Shown here in pieces: positions 45,386-53,109 of a DNA stretch of 64,000 bases. Position 1 is the first letter of the stretch. Every line of letters begins with the position of its first letter. Origin of the DNA: Novosphingobium aquimarinum (GTDB lineage Bacteria; Pseudomonadota; Alphaproteobacteria; Sphingomonadales; Sphingomonadaceae). A program made the translations under genes and the position numbers. The notes under the pieces are model-generated. The model saw only the letters and a list, made by a program, of their open reading frames with translations. It did not search any database and was not told the DNA's origin. The DNA lies in assembly GCF_009746585.1 (NCBI RefSeq), contig NZ_WRPO01000003.1:62001-126000 (forward strand). Direction: 5' to 3'.

Positions 45386-46780
45386 TCAGGTCTCTGCAAA
45401 CGCATAAGGCTGCAACGATCGGCGCGTGTCGTCGGACAGGATTTCGCGGCCGATGGGCGGGGCCGAGCGCGCCACGCATTCGGCGCGATTGCACAGCCGG
45501 CAGGTCACACCAATCGGCGTGAACGCGTCCTCGCCCGGGTTCGGATCGGCATAGATCAGTTTATGCGCCTCCTCGGCGGCACAAGCGATCGCGACCGCGC
45601 GCATCACGCCCGGCTGCCCGAAGCCGCCGCCGCCCGAGATGACCGTGCGGGCGATCGAGAAGAAGCGCGCACCGTCGGGCAGTTCCAGCCACTGGGTCAC
45701 GATCCGGCCCGGCGAGCGGAAGGCGGAATGGACGTTCCATAAGGGGCAGCCACCGCCGCGCGCGACGTAGGGAAAACCCGCCCCGTCGCTGCGTTTGGAC
45801 ACGTTGCCGGCCTCGTCGACGCGCACGAAGAAGAACGGAACCTGCTCGCGCCCCTCGCGGTTCAGCGTCGTCAGGCGATGCGCGACTTGTTCGAAGCTGG
45901 CGCCGAATACGCGGCTGAGCGCGACGATGTCGTAGCGCCGTTCTTCGACCGCGCGCACGAACCGACCGTAGGGCATGACCAGGGCTCCGGCCGCGTTCGC
46001 CGCAAGCGCGCGCTTGGCGAGTGTTTCGGCGGTCTGGCTGCCAAAGCCTTCCTCGCGCACGATCTCGGCGATGGTCGAGCGAAGCCGCGAATGCACAATG
46101 TGCGTGGCCAGCTGGAACGAGCGGCTCGCCGCATCGAGCGTGTCGACGATCAGCAGTTGCTGGTTGTGCCGATCGAAGCGCCGCAGCGAATCGAGCATGA
46201 CCTCGGGCGGGAGATAGCGCACGCGCACGCCCTGGGCCGCGAGCCAGGACTTCGCCCCGCCCTCGCTGGCGATCTCGGTTGCGAGCGCCTCGGCCAGCGT
46301 ATCGAGCGCGTCGAAATAGTTGCGGTTGCGGGCGAGGAAGTGCTGCACTTCGAGAACGGGGTCGTTGTCCTCGGACGCGCTTCCGGAGAGCCGGGTCTCC
46401 GCCAGAGCGCGATGTTCTCGCTCGTACGCGCTGTGCAGGCGCAACAGCGCTTCCGATACGCCGGGAAAGCTCATCGCGAGATCAGAAATCTCGAGCGGGG
46501 GCAGATCGATGCCCGAGAAAATCGGATCGCGCAGCATCTCCGAGATGCGCCTGGCGTATGCATCGCCGTCGTCGGAAGCGATGTCCTGGATATCGAGGCC
46601 GTAGGTCTTCGCGAGGCGCAGCAGCATGTCCGCGGTCACCGGACGCTGGTTGCGTTCGAGCAGTGCGACGTAGCTCGCCGAAATGCCGAGATCGTCCGCC
46701 ATGACTTGTTGCGTTAGCCCCAATTCGCGGCGCAACCGCCGCAGACGGGGCCCAAGATACAGCGGACGAGCTTCAGCCAT
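45386..46780 (-). CDS. XRE-family regulator with short-chain fatty acyl (ScfR/RamB-type) domain
   Basis: The 464-residue regulator has an N-terminal HTH_3 (LRRELGLTQQVMADDLGISA). An IrrE-like middle region follows, in which the peptidase HExxH is HIVH (THIVHS), so it is not expected to cleave. A C-terminal domain has CPLWNVHSAF and a CRLCNRAEC cysteine cluster. This layout is that of RamB, MccR and PrpR regulators of acetate, methylcitrate and glyoxylate genes. It diverges from isocitrate lyase across about 140 bases containing a palindromic operator, so it is the probable local regulator of aceA. A ligand such as an acyl-CoA is inferred. Confidence 0.88.
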   Translation of the reverse strand: MAEARPLYLGPRLRRLRRELGLTQQVMADDLGISASYVALLERNQRPVTADMLLRLAKTYGLDIQDIASDDGDAYARRISEMLRDPIFSGIDLPPLEISDLAMSFPGVSEALLRLHSAYEREHRALAETRLSGSASEDNDPVLEVQHFLARNRNYFDALDTLAEALATEIASEGGAKSWLAAQGVRVRYLPPEVMLDSLRRFDRHNQQLLIVDTLDAASRSFQLATHIVHSRLRSTIAEIVREEGFGSQTAETLAKRALAANAAGALVMPYGRFVRAVEERRYDIVALSRVFGASFEQVAHRLTTLNREGREQVPFFFVRVDEAGNVSKRSDGAGFPYVARGGGCPLWNVHSAFRSPGRIVTQWLELPDGARFFSIARTVISGGGGFGQPGVMRAVAIACAAEEAHKLIYADPNPGEDAFTPIGVTCRLCNRAECVARSAPPIGREILSDDTRRSLQPYAFAET

Positions 46781-46802
46781 GCCGCATCTTGTCACAATCC
46801 AA

Positions 46803-46835
46803 CAACTTTACAAGGAATTGTTGTAAAGCTTTACA
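46803..46835. promoter_or_regulatory. candidate operator for the RamB-like regulator
   Basis: CTTTACAA and TTGTAAAG face each other across 7 bases, and the right arm begins the perfect palindrome TGTAAAGCTTTACA (46822-46835). CTTTACA thus occurs three times. The left half-site AACTTTACAA is close to the AACTTTGCAAA motif reported for Corynebacterium RamB (recollection). It lies between the divergent regulator and aceA genes. Confidence 0.6.
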
Positions 46836-46923
46836 GCTCTACCTCGCACGGCCTTCCGGTGCGCGATCGACCGGCATAGATCCGGGTCACTGACACCAAC
46901 GCCTCGCCAAGGAAATTCGTGAA

Positions 46924-48516
46924 GTGACCTATAGCCAAGCCATTACCGACGCCGGCCGCACGATCGGCACCGAACCAAACTGGAACGGCATCGAGGCCGA
47001 ATCGGTCGCGCGCATGCGGCTGCAGAACCGCTTCCGCACCGGGCTCGACATCGCGCGCTACACCGCGAAGATCATGCGCGAGGACATGGCCGCTTACGAT
47101 GCCGATCCTGTGAACTACACCCAGTCGCTCGGCTGCTGGCACGGCTTCATCGGCCAGCAGAAGATGATCTCCATCAAGAAGCACTTCGGCACCACCAAGG
47201 GCCGTTACCTCTACCTTTCGGGCTGGATGGTCGCGGCGCTGCGCAGCGAGTTCGGCCCCCTGCCCGATCAGTCGATGCACGAGAAGACCTCGGTGCCTGC
47301 ACTGATCGAGGAGCTCTACACCTTTCTGCGTCAGGCGGACGCGCGCGAGCTGGGCGGTCTGTTCCGCGACCTCGACGTCGCCAAGGCGGCGGGCGATGCG
47401 GTCAACACCCATCGCCTGCTGCACAAGATCGACGCCTACCAGACGCACATCGTGCCGATCATCGCCGATATCGACGCGGGCTTCGGCAATGCGGAAGCGA
47501 CCTACCTGCTGGCCAAGAAGTTCATCGAGGCGGGCGCCTGCTGCATCCAGATCGAGAACCAGGTTTCGGACGAGAAGCAGTGCGGCCACCAGGACGGCAA
47601 GGTCACCGTGCCGCACGAGGACTTCATCGCCAAGATCCGCGCGGTTCGCTACGCCTTCATGGAGCTCGGCGTCGATGACGGCGTGATCGTCGCGCGCACG
47701 GACTCGCTCGGCGCGGGGCTGACCAAGCAGATCGCCTTCACCCGCGAAGCCGGCGACATCGGCGACCAGTACAACGCCTTCCTCGATTGCGACGAGGTCG
47801 ATCCGGCCCATCTCGGCCACGGCGACGTACTGATCAGCCGCGACGGCAAGCTGATGCGTCCCAAGCGCCTGCCCTCGAACCTTTACCAGTTCCGCCAGGG
47901 AACCGGCGAGGATCGCTGCGTGCTCGACTGCATCCATGCGCTGCAGAACGGCGCGGACCTGCTGTGGATCGAGACCGAAAAGCCGCACATCGGCCAAATC
48001 GGCGGCATGGTGCGCCGCATTCGCGAAGTGATGCCCAACGCCAAGCTCGTCTACAACAACAGCCCGAGCTTCAACTGGACGCTGAACTTCCGCCAACAGG
48101 TCTACGACGCTTGGGCCGAAGCGGGCCGCGACATGAGCGAATACGATCGTTCGACGCTGATGAGCGTGGACTACGATCGCACCGATCTGGCGATGGAAGC
48201 CGACGAGCGGATCCGCACTTTCCAGAAGGACGCGGCGCGCGAGGCGGGCATCTTCCACCACCTGATCACCCTGCCGACCTACCACACCGCGGCGCTGAGC
48301 ACCGACAACCTCGCCAAGCGCTACTTCGGTGAGGAAGGCATGCTCGGCTACGTCAAGCACGTCCAGCGCGAGGAAATCCGCCAGGGCATCGCCTGCGTGA
48401 AGCACCAGAACATGGCCGGCTCCGACATCGGCGACGACCACAAGGAATACTTCGCCGGCGAAGCCGCACTCAAGGCGGGCGGCGCGCACAACACGATGAA
48501 CCAGTTCGCCGCCTGA
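46924..48516 (+). CDS. aceA: isocitrate lyase (long form)
   Basis: Isocitrate lyase splits isocitrate into glyoxylate and succinate, the entry of the glyoxylate bypass. The 530-residue protein has the catalytic Cys220 in KQCGH, metal-binding DIDAGFGNAEA and the downstream NNSPSFNW. Length matches the long bacterial form (as in Pseudomonas). It starts with GTG, preceded by AAGGAA; no in-frame ATG is suitable. Its last codons (NQFAA-stop) are the first unit of a 30-bp tandem repeat. Malate synthase is not in the window. Confidence 0.95.
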   Translation: MTYSQAITDAGRTIGTEPNWNGIEAESVARMRLQNRFRTGLDIARYTAKIMREDMAAYDADPVNYTQSLGCWHGFIGQQKMISIKKHFGTTKGRYLYLSGWMVAALRSEFGPLPDQSMHEKTSVPALIEELYTFLRQADARELGGLFRDLDVAKAAGDAVNTHRLLHKIDAYQTHIVPIIADIDAGFGNAEATYLLAKKFIEAGACCIQIENQVSDEKQCGHQDGKVTVPHEDFIAKIRAVRYAFMELGVDDGVIVARTDSLGAGLTKQIAFTREAGDIGDQYNAFLDCDEVDPAHLGHGDVLISRDGKLMRPKRLPSNLYQFRQGTGEDRCVLDCIHALQNGADLLWIETEKPHIGQIGGMVRRIREVMPNAKLVYNNSPSFNWTLNFRQQVYDAWAEAGRDMSEYDRSTLMSVDYDRTDLAMEADERIRTFQKDAAREAGIFHHLITLPTYHTAALSTDNLAKRYFGEEGMLGYVKHVQREEIRQGIACVKHQNMAGSDIGDDHKEYFAGEAALKAGGAHNTMNQFAA

Positions 48517-48610
48517 GGCGGCTGGGGGAACCAGTTCGCCGCCTGAGGCGGCTGGGGGAACCAGTTCGCCGCCTGAGGCGGTTGGGGGAACCAGTTCGCC
48601 GCGTGAAGCG
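48500..48610 (+). repeat. 30-bp tandem repeat overlapping the aceA stop codon
   Basis: The unit ACCAGTTCGCCGCCTGAGGC, continuing GGCTGGGGGA, is present three times and then as a 21-base partial copy. Units 1 and 2 are identical, unit 3 has one change, and the partial copy has two. The first unit codes the last residues and stop of aceA. Each unit holds the small hairpin CCGCC-TGA-GGCGG. It may stabilise or attenuate the aceA mRNA, or be a recent slippage product. Confidence 0.95.
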
Positions 48611-48657
48611 AAGCGAGGGAATGGGCCGATGGCCCTCGACAAGGAAAGGACGTTGAA

Positions 48658-48834
48658 ATGACCACTGCGACTGCAACTGCCGAACCGACCCGCGCGCGGG
48701 CCGTGCTTTCGAACGAAGACTTCAAGCTGCTGCAGGAAGCCTGCCTGTTCTATCTCAAGGCGCACGAGGACGATCCGATCTCGTCCAAGTATTCTGCGCT
48801 CTATCACCGTCTTGGCAGCGCCATCCGGCGCTGA
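48658..48834 (+). CDS. 58-residue protein downstream of aceA
   Basis: This encodes MTTATATAEPTRARAVLSNE, then DFKLLQEACLFYLKAHEDDP and ISSKYSALYHRLGSAIRR. It is soluble, with a disordered N-terminus and two predicted helices. A very good AAGGAAAGGA lies 7 bases upstream. It follows aceA by about 140 bases, so it is probably co-transcribed through the tandem repeat. I know of no family name. The clean ribosome-binding site and amphipathic composition support coding. Confidence 0.7.
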   Translation: MTTATATAEPTRARAVLSNEDFKLLQEACLFYLKAHEDDPISSKYSALYHRLGSAIRR

Positions 48835-48848
48835 CTGAACGCCCGGCG

Positions 48849-48873
48849 CCATCCCGCGCAGGGACGGGCTTTT
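48849..48873 (+). terminator. probable terminator of the aceA transcript
   Basis: CCATCCC-GCGCA-GGGACGG forms a short stem with one A-C mismatch, followed by GCTTTT. It lies 15 bases after the 58-residue gene. Confidence 0.45.
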
Positions 48874-49080
48874 CCGGCGCGCGCCGCGACCCAACAACGC
48901 GACGCGCGACCGGAAATACCGAAACCGCTTTCCTGGGGAGGAAAGTCGTGGCTCGTCGCGTGCCCCCTGAAGGCGCGCGGCGAGCCACTTCACTTTGGAA
49001 CAGGGTGGCACTGAGGCCGTTTGCAAGGCACTGCTAAGCGGTGCATGATGTGCACTTGCGGGGCCAAGGAGCCAACCACC

Positions 49081-49101
49081 ATGCATTCAGCCACCGCGTG
49101 A
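49081..49101 (+). CDS. six-residue leader peptide coupled to the type III PKS
   Basis: A consensus AAGGAG lies 9 bases before ATG of MHSATA-stop. Its TGA overlaps the GTG from which the PKS would start (GTGA). The polyketide synthase has no good ribosome-binding site of its own at this GTG, so translation may depend on the leader. Alternatively the PKS starts at an upstream GTG and this is chance. Confidence 0.35.
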   Translation: MHSATA

Positions 49102-50189
49102 CCACCGCCCACATTAACGCGATCGGCACTGCCGTTCCCCCCCACGATGTCCACCAGGCTTTCAACGGCCTCGTCGGTCACATGCTGACCGATCGCCGCA
49201 GCCGCGCCATCTACGATCGCATGGCCAGGCGATCGGGCATCGAAAGCCGCTATTCGTGCGTCGAGGCCGGGATTACCGCGGAAGGCGAAGTGATTGACCC
49301 CGAGCGGTTCTACCGCACCGACGACTTTCCGACGACCAAGCGGCGCATGGAGCGCTACGCCCAGGCCGCGCCGGATCTTGCGATGCAGGCCATCGAGCGG
49401 CTCGATCCCGACATCGCCTCGCGCGACATCACCCACGTCATCGTCGCCAGCTGCACCGGCTTCCTCGCGCCGGGGCTCGATCAGATCCTCATTCGGCGCG
49501 CGGGGATCGCCGCTTCCGCAGAACGCACGCTCGTGGGCTTCATGGGGTGTTATGCCGCGGTGAACGCGTTGCGGCTCGCCCGCCATACGGTCCGCTCCGA
49601 ACCCGATGCCCGTGTCCTCGTGGTCAATGTCGAGCTGTGCACGCTGCATCTGCAGGAAACGCAGGAAGTCGATAAACTACTGGCGATGCTGCTCTTTTCC
49701 GATGGCGCGAGCGCAGCGCTGGTGACTGCGGAAGCCAAAGGCATCGCGCTGGGCGACTTCCGCGCCGCCGCGATCGACGGTTCGCAGGACCTCATCACCT
49801 GGCACATCGGCGACCATGGCTTCGTCATGCATCTCGACGGGCAAGTGCCGATCCGGATCGCGGACGCCCTGAAGCACGAACGTGTCCGCAACGACGATGC
49901 CGGTCTGCTGCGGGGCCACAAGACGTCGGACTTCGATCTGTGGGCGGTCCATGCCGGCGGCCGCTCGATCCTCGACGCGGTCGAAAAGGGGTTCGAGCTG
50001 CCGCCCGAAGCGTTGCACCCGTCGCGCAGCGTCCTGCGCCGCTTTGGCAACATGTCGTCCGCCACGCTGATGTTCGTGTTGGCTGACATGCTCGCCCAGC
50101 ATGGGGGCAGCGGCACGACGCAGGACGGCATGGCCATGGCCTTCGGGCCCGGCCTTGCCGCCGAGACCTTCCGCTTCGCGATCGCCTGA
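49098..50189 (+). CDS. type III polyketide synthase (chalcone/stilbene synthase family)
   Basis: The ~363-residue condensing enzyme has the catalytic triad Cys151 (GFMGCYAAVNAL), His285 (AVHAGGRS) and Asn318 (RRFGNMSSATLMF). Bacterial members extend fatty acyl starters with malonyl-CoA to alkylresorcinols or pyrones; starter and product here are unknown. The GTG start gives MTTAHINAIGTAVPP, as in the family. A GTG 19 codons upstream gives an extra His-rich leader. It is first in an operon with a methyltransferase (4-base gap) and an FAD oxidoreductase (overlap), like srsABC-type clusters for methylated phenolic lipid quinones. Confidence 0.92.
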   Translation: MTTAHINAIGTAVPPHDVHQAFNGLVGHMLTDRRSRAIYDRMARRSGIESRYSCVEAGITAEGEVIDPERFYRTDDFPTTKRRMERYAQAAPDLAMQAIERLDPDIASRDITHVIVASCTGFLAPGLDQILIRRAGIAASAERTLVGFMGCYAAVNALRLARHTVRSEPDARVLVVNVELCTLHLQETQEVDKLLAMLLFSDGASAALVTAEAKGIALGDFRAAAIDGSQDLITWHIGDHGFVMHLDGQVPIRIADALKHERVRNDDAGLLRGHKTSDFDLWAVHAGGRSILDAVEKGFELPPEALHPSRSVLRRFGNMSSATLMFVLADMLAQHGGSGTTQDGMAMAFGPGLAAETFRFAIA

Positions 50190-50193
50190 CCCA

Positions 50194-50904
50194 ATGGTTT
50201 CGTTTGCCGCCCGCGCGACCGAGCCGGAACTGATGGATGGCAGCGACGTCACCCCCGAAGACTACGCCGCGTGCATGGCGGACCTTGCGCAGGTCAACAC
50301 GCTGACACTTGCCCGGGGGCCGACGCTGCGCTTCGTCGAAGAGCGGTTGCGCGCCGCGCCGCCGGGCCCGCCGCCCCTCGTGCTCGATGTCGGTTATGGT
50401 GCGGGCGACATGCTGCGCGCATTGGAGCGACGTCTGGCCAAAACCGGACTTCGCGCCCGACTGGTCGGCATCGATCTTAACCCACGCAGTGAGCCGGTCG
50501 CAATCGGGATGAGCGATCCCGATACGGACATCGCCTACCTGACGGGCGACGCTTATGCCTGGCCCGATCATGATCCGCCAGCGCTGGTGATTTCCTCGCT
50601 GGTCACGCACCATATGGACGACGCCGAGATCGTGCGATTCCTGAGCTGGATGGAAGCACGCACCACGCTCGGCTGGTTCGTCAACGACTTGCATCGCCAC
50701 GCGATCGCGTATCACGGTTTCCGCGCGTTGGCGGCGGCGATGCGCTGGCATCATTTCACGCGTCACGACGGTCCGCTTTCGGTGGCGAGCAGTTTCCGGC
50801 GGCCGGATTGGAGCGCCTATCTTCGACAAGCGGGCATCGGTCCGCAGCAGGCCCGCGTCCGCTGGCATTTCCCTTTTCGCTATTGCGTCGAGCGTCGCAA
50901 GTGA
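50194..50904 (+). CDS. class I SAM-dependent methyltransferase of the PKS operon
   Basis: The 236-residue protein has motif I LDVGYGAGDMLRAL, an acidic motif II loop (VGIDLNP) and a C-terminal region (FRALAAAMRWHHFTRHDGPL) typical of methyltransferases paired with type III PKSs. It probably methylates the aromatic polyketide. It starts 4 bases after the PKS stop codon, and its stop overlaps the GTG of the oxidoreductase (GTGA). Confidence 0.88.
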   Translation: MVSFAARATEPELMDGSDVTPEDYAACMADLAQVNTLTLARGPTLRFVEERLRAAPPGPPPLVLDVGYGAGDMLRALERRLAKTGLRARLVGIDLNPRSEPVAIGMSDPDTDIAYLTGDAYAWPDHDPPALVISSLVTHHMDDAEIVRFLSWMEARTTLGWFVNDLHRHAIAYHGFRALAAAMRWHHFTRHDGPLSVASSFRRPDWSAYLRQAGIGPQQARVRWHFPFRYCVERRK

Positions 50905-51983
50905 GCGGCGGAACCGTGATCGTCGGCGGCGGCCTCGCTGGCGCGGCAGCGGCGATCCGATTGGCGCGCGGCGGGGCGCCGGTAACTTTGCTGGAGCGTG
51001 AGGAGGGCCCGCATGACAAGATCTGCGGCGAATTCCTCAGCACCGAAGCCTGCGGCTACCTCGACGAGCTCGGCATCGATCTCGATCGGCTCGGCGCGGT
51101 AAAAATCGATCGCGTGCGACTGTGGCACCGTCACCACCATGCCGAAACGCGCCTGCCTTTCGTGGCGCGCGGACTGAGCCGGCGGATCCTCGATGCGCGC
51201 CTTCTCGAAGAGGCCGCCCGACACGGCGCGCGCGTACAAGAAGGCGTGCGTGTGCGCGGGGCGGACGCTGACGGGGTCGAGACATCGCAAGGGCAGATAC
51301 CGGCCGATGCGGTCCTGCTCGCCACCGGCAAGCACGACTTGCGCGGCCATCCGCGCGCCCGGCCCGCGACGCGCGAGGGTTACGTCGGCTTCAAGATGCA
51401 TTTCCGGCTTCCCGCCCGCCATGTCGCGCGCGCCGATGCGATCGACCTCGTGCTGTTCGACGGCGGCTATGCCGGGCTGCAACGCGTCGCCGCCGACATC
51501 GCCAACTTGTGCCTCGTGATCAGCAGTGATCGCCTGGCGGCGCACGGCGGCGAGTGGGATCGCCTGCTCGCCGCGACCCTGGAAGAGGAAGGCGTGGCCC
51601 GCTGGCTCGCCGATGCCGAACCGCTCTTCGCCAAGCCGCTGGCGATCGCCAATCTGCCTTACGGCTATGTCTGCCCGGCCGATGAGCCATCCGGATTGTG
51701 GCGGCTGGGGGACCAGGCGGCGATGACCGCCTCGCTCACCGGCGACGGCATGGCGATCGCGCTGCGCAGCGCGCGGATCGCCGCCGAAACCCGCCTCGCC
51801 GCAGGCTCCGCCTCGGACTATCATCGCGCAGTCCGGGAGGCGGCGGGAACGCAAGTCCGCCGGGCGATGCGGCTGCAGCGGGCCTGCGAGACACCGCCCC
51901 TGCGTGGCGCGGCGATGACCGTTTTGCGCGCCTTCCCCTCGCTGCTGGGCCTGTTCGCAAAGACGACGCGCCTGCCCGCCTGA
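50901..51983 (+). CDS. FAD-dependent oxidoreductase of the PKS operon (geranylgeranyl-reductase-like)
   Basis: The 360-residue flavoprotein has an N-terminal dinucleotide fold VIVGGGLAGAAAAIRLAR. DKICGEFLSTE and the second FAD motif WRLGDQAAMTASLTGDGMAI follow. It belongs to the UbiH/geranylgeranyl reductase superfamily, whose members hydroxylate or reduce lipids. In PKS operons such enzymes oxidise methylated resorcinols to quinones; this is inference here. GTG start overlaps the methyltransferase stop. Confidence 0.88.
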   Translation: MSGGTVIVGGGLAGAAAAIRLARGGAPVTLLEREEGPHDKICGEFLSTEACGYLDELGIDLDRLGAVKIDRVRLWHRHHHAETRLPFVARGLSRRILDARLLEEAARHGARVQEGVRVRGADADGVETSQGQIPADAVLLATGKHDLRGHPRARPATREGYVGFKMHFRLPARHVARADAIDLVLFDGGYAGLQRVAADIANLCLVISSDRLAAHGGEWDRLLAATLEEEGVARWLADAEPLFAKPLAIANLPYGYVCPADEPSGLWRLGDQAAMTASLTGDGMAIALRSARIAAETRLAAGSASDYHRAVREAAGTQVRRAMRLQRACETPPLRGAAMTVLRAFPSLLGLFAKTTRLPA

Positions 51984-52098
51984 CGCAAGGCGAAAGCCAT
52001 TCGGGCGCGGTCACCGGTCTTGACGCGCTGCGGCATAGCTGGCCCTATCGCGGTTCCCGCAAATTGCCGACGAACGCAAAAGAGGTGCCCGCGCCGCC

Positions 52099-53037
52099 AT
52101 GAAAAGCATCGCCACGCTGACGATGAACCCGACGATCGATGTTGCTTACGAAGTCGGAACAGTGCGCCACACGCACAAGATGCGCACTCAGGAGGAGACG
52201 TATGCGCCCGGCGGCGGCGGCATCAACGTCGCTCGGGTGTTCGTGCGCCTCGGCGGCAATGCGCGATGCTTCTACCTTTCGGGCGGCGCGACCGGTCCCG
52301 CGCTCGACGGCCTGATCGACCTGCACCAGCTGGTGCGCACGCGCATTGCCATCGCGCAGCCGACCCGCATCGCCTCGGCGGTGCTCGAACACGATAGCGG
52401 AAAGGAGTACCGCTTCACGCCCGAAGGGCCGCTGGTGGCGCAAGCGGAATGGCAGAGCTGCCTCGATGCGCTGGAACAGGCCGAATGCGGCGTGATGGTG
52501 CTGTCCGGTTCGCTGCCGCGCGGCGTACCGGCCGACTTCTATGCGCGCGCCACGCAGCGGTTGCGCAAGCGCGGGATCGACGTGGTGCTCGATTCCTCAG
52601 GCGACGCACTGGGCGCGGGGATCGAGGCGGGCGGGTTGCGACTGGTTAAGCCCAGCGTCGGCGAGCTCGAGCAGTGTCTTGGCCGGCGGCTCGATACCGT
52701 CGTGGAGATCGCCACTGCGGCGATGGAGATCGTCCGGACCGGGAAAGCCGAACTGGTCGCGGTCACGATGGGTCACGAGGGCGCCGTGCTCGCGCGCAAG
52801 GAGGGGCCCAGCTACTGCGAGGCGCCCCAGATCGAGGCGCAGAGCGCGGTGGGCGCGGGCGACAGCTTCGTCGCGGCCATGGTTCATGCACTCTTGACGG
52901 GTCGCGACGAGATCGAGGCGTTCCGCTTCGGCATGGCCGCCGGCTCGGCGGCGGTGTTGTCGGCGGGGACAGGGCTCGCGCATGTCGCCGATATCGAACG
53001 TCTCTACGCGCAGATGCCGGAGCCGAGGCCGATCTGA
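52099..53037 (+). CDS. pfkB: 6-phosphofructokinase, PfkB family
   Basis: The 312-residue ribokinase-family enzyme phosphorylates fructose-6-P at C1. It has PGGGGINVARVFVRLGG near the substrate site, LVKPSVGELEQ, and the catalytic SAVGAGDSFVAAMVHAL. The resemblance to E. coli PfkB (GGGGINVAR and QS.VGAGDS) is close over the whole length, better than to 1-phosphofructokinase. A 115-base gap separates it from the PKS operon. It would reopen glycolysis in a group that often relies on the Entner-Doudoroff route. Confidence 0.88.
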   Translation: MKSIATLTMNPTIDVAYEVGTVRHTHKMRTQEETYAPGGGGINVARVFVRLGGNARCFYLSGGATGPALDGLIDLHQLVRTRIAIAQPTRIASAVLEHDSGKEYRFTPEGPLVAQAEWQSCLDALEQAECGVMVLSGSLPRGVPADFYARATQRLRKRGIDVVLDSSGDALGAGIEAGGLRLVKPSVGELEQCLGRRLDTVVEIATAAMEIVRTGKAELVAVTMGHEGAVLARKEGPSYCEAPQIEAQSAVGAGDSFVAAMVHALLTGRDEIEAFRFGMAAGSAAVLSAGTGLAHVADIERLYAQMPEPRPI

Positions 53038-53109
53038 CGCGGCGAAGGATGGTGTCGTAGCCCCTAGCGCCCCTTGCGCAGCGCCCGCGCGCCGGGCATC
53101 GCGTGGCAG

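Noticed and set aside
45386..46780. Toxin-antitoxin (XRE plus ImmA/IrrE) pair
   Set aside because: The domains are fused in one RamB-type regulator with a degenerate peptidase motif and no toxin gene adjacent.
48500..48610. CRISPR-like array
   Set aside because: Repeats are directly adjacent without unique spacers and include coding sequence of aceA; no cas genes nearby.
46831..49086. Long 751-codon open frame antisense to aceA
   Set aside because: It mirrors the third-codon GC pattern of aceA, lacks any family motif and has no ribosome-binding site. It is a shadow frame.
49041..49101. Possible frameshift in the type III PKS start region
   Set aside because: The PKS is intact with all family N-terminal residues from the GTG; the out-of-frame ATG is better explained as a short leader or chance.
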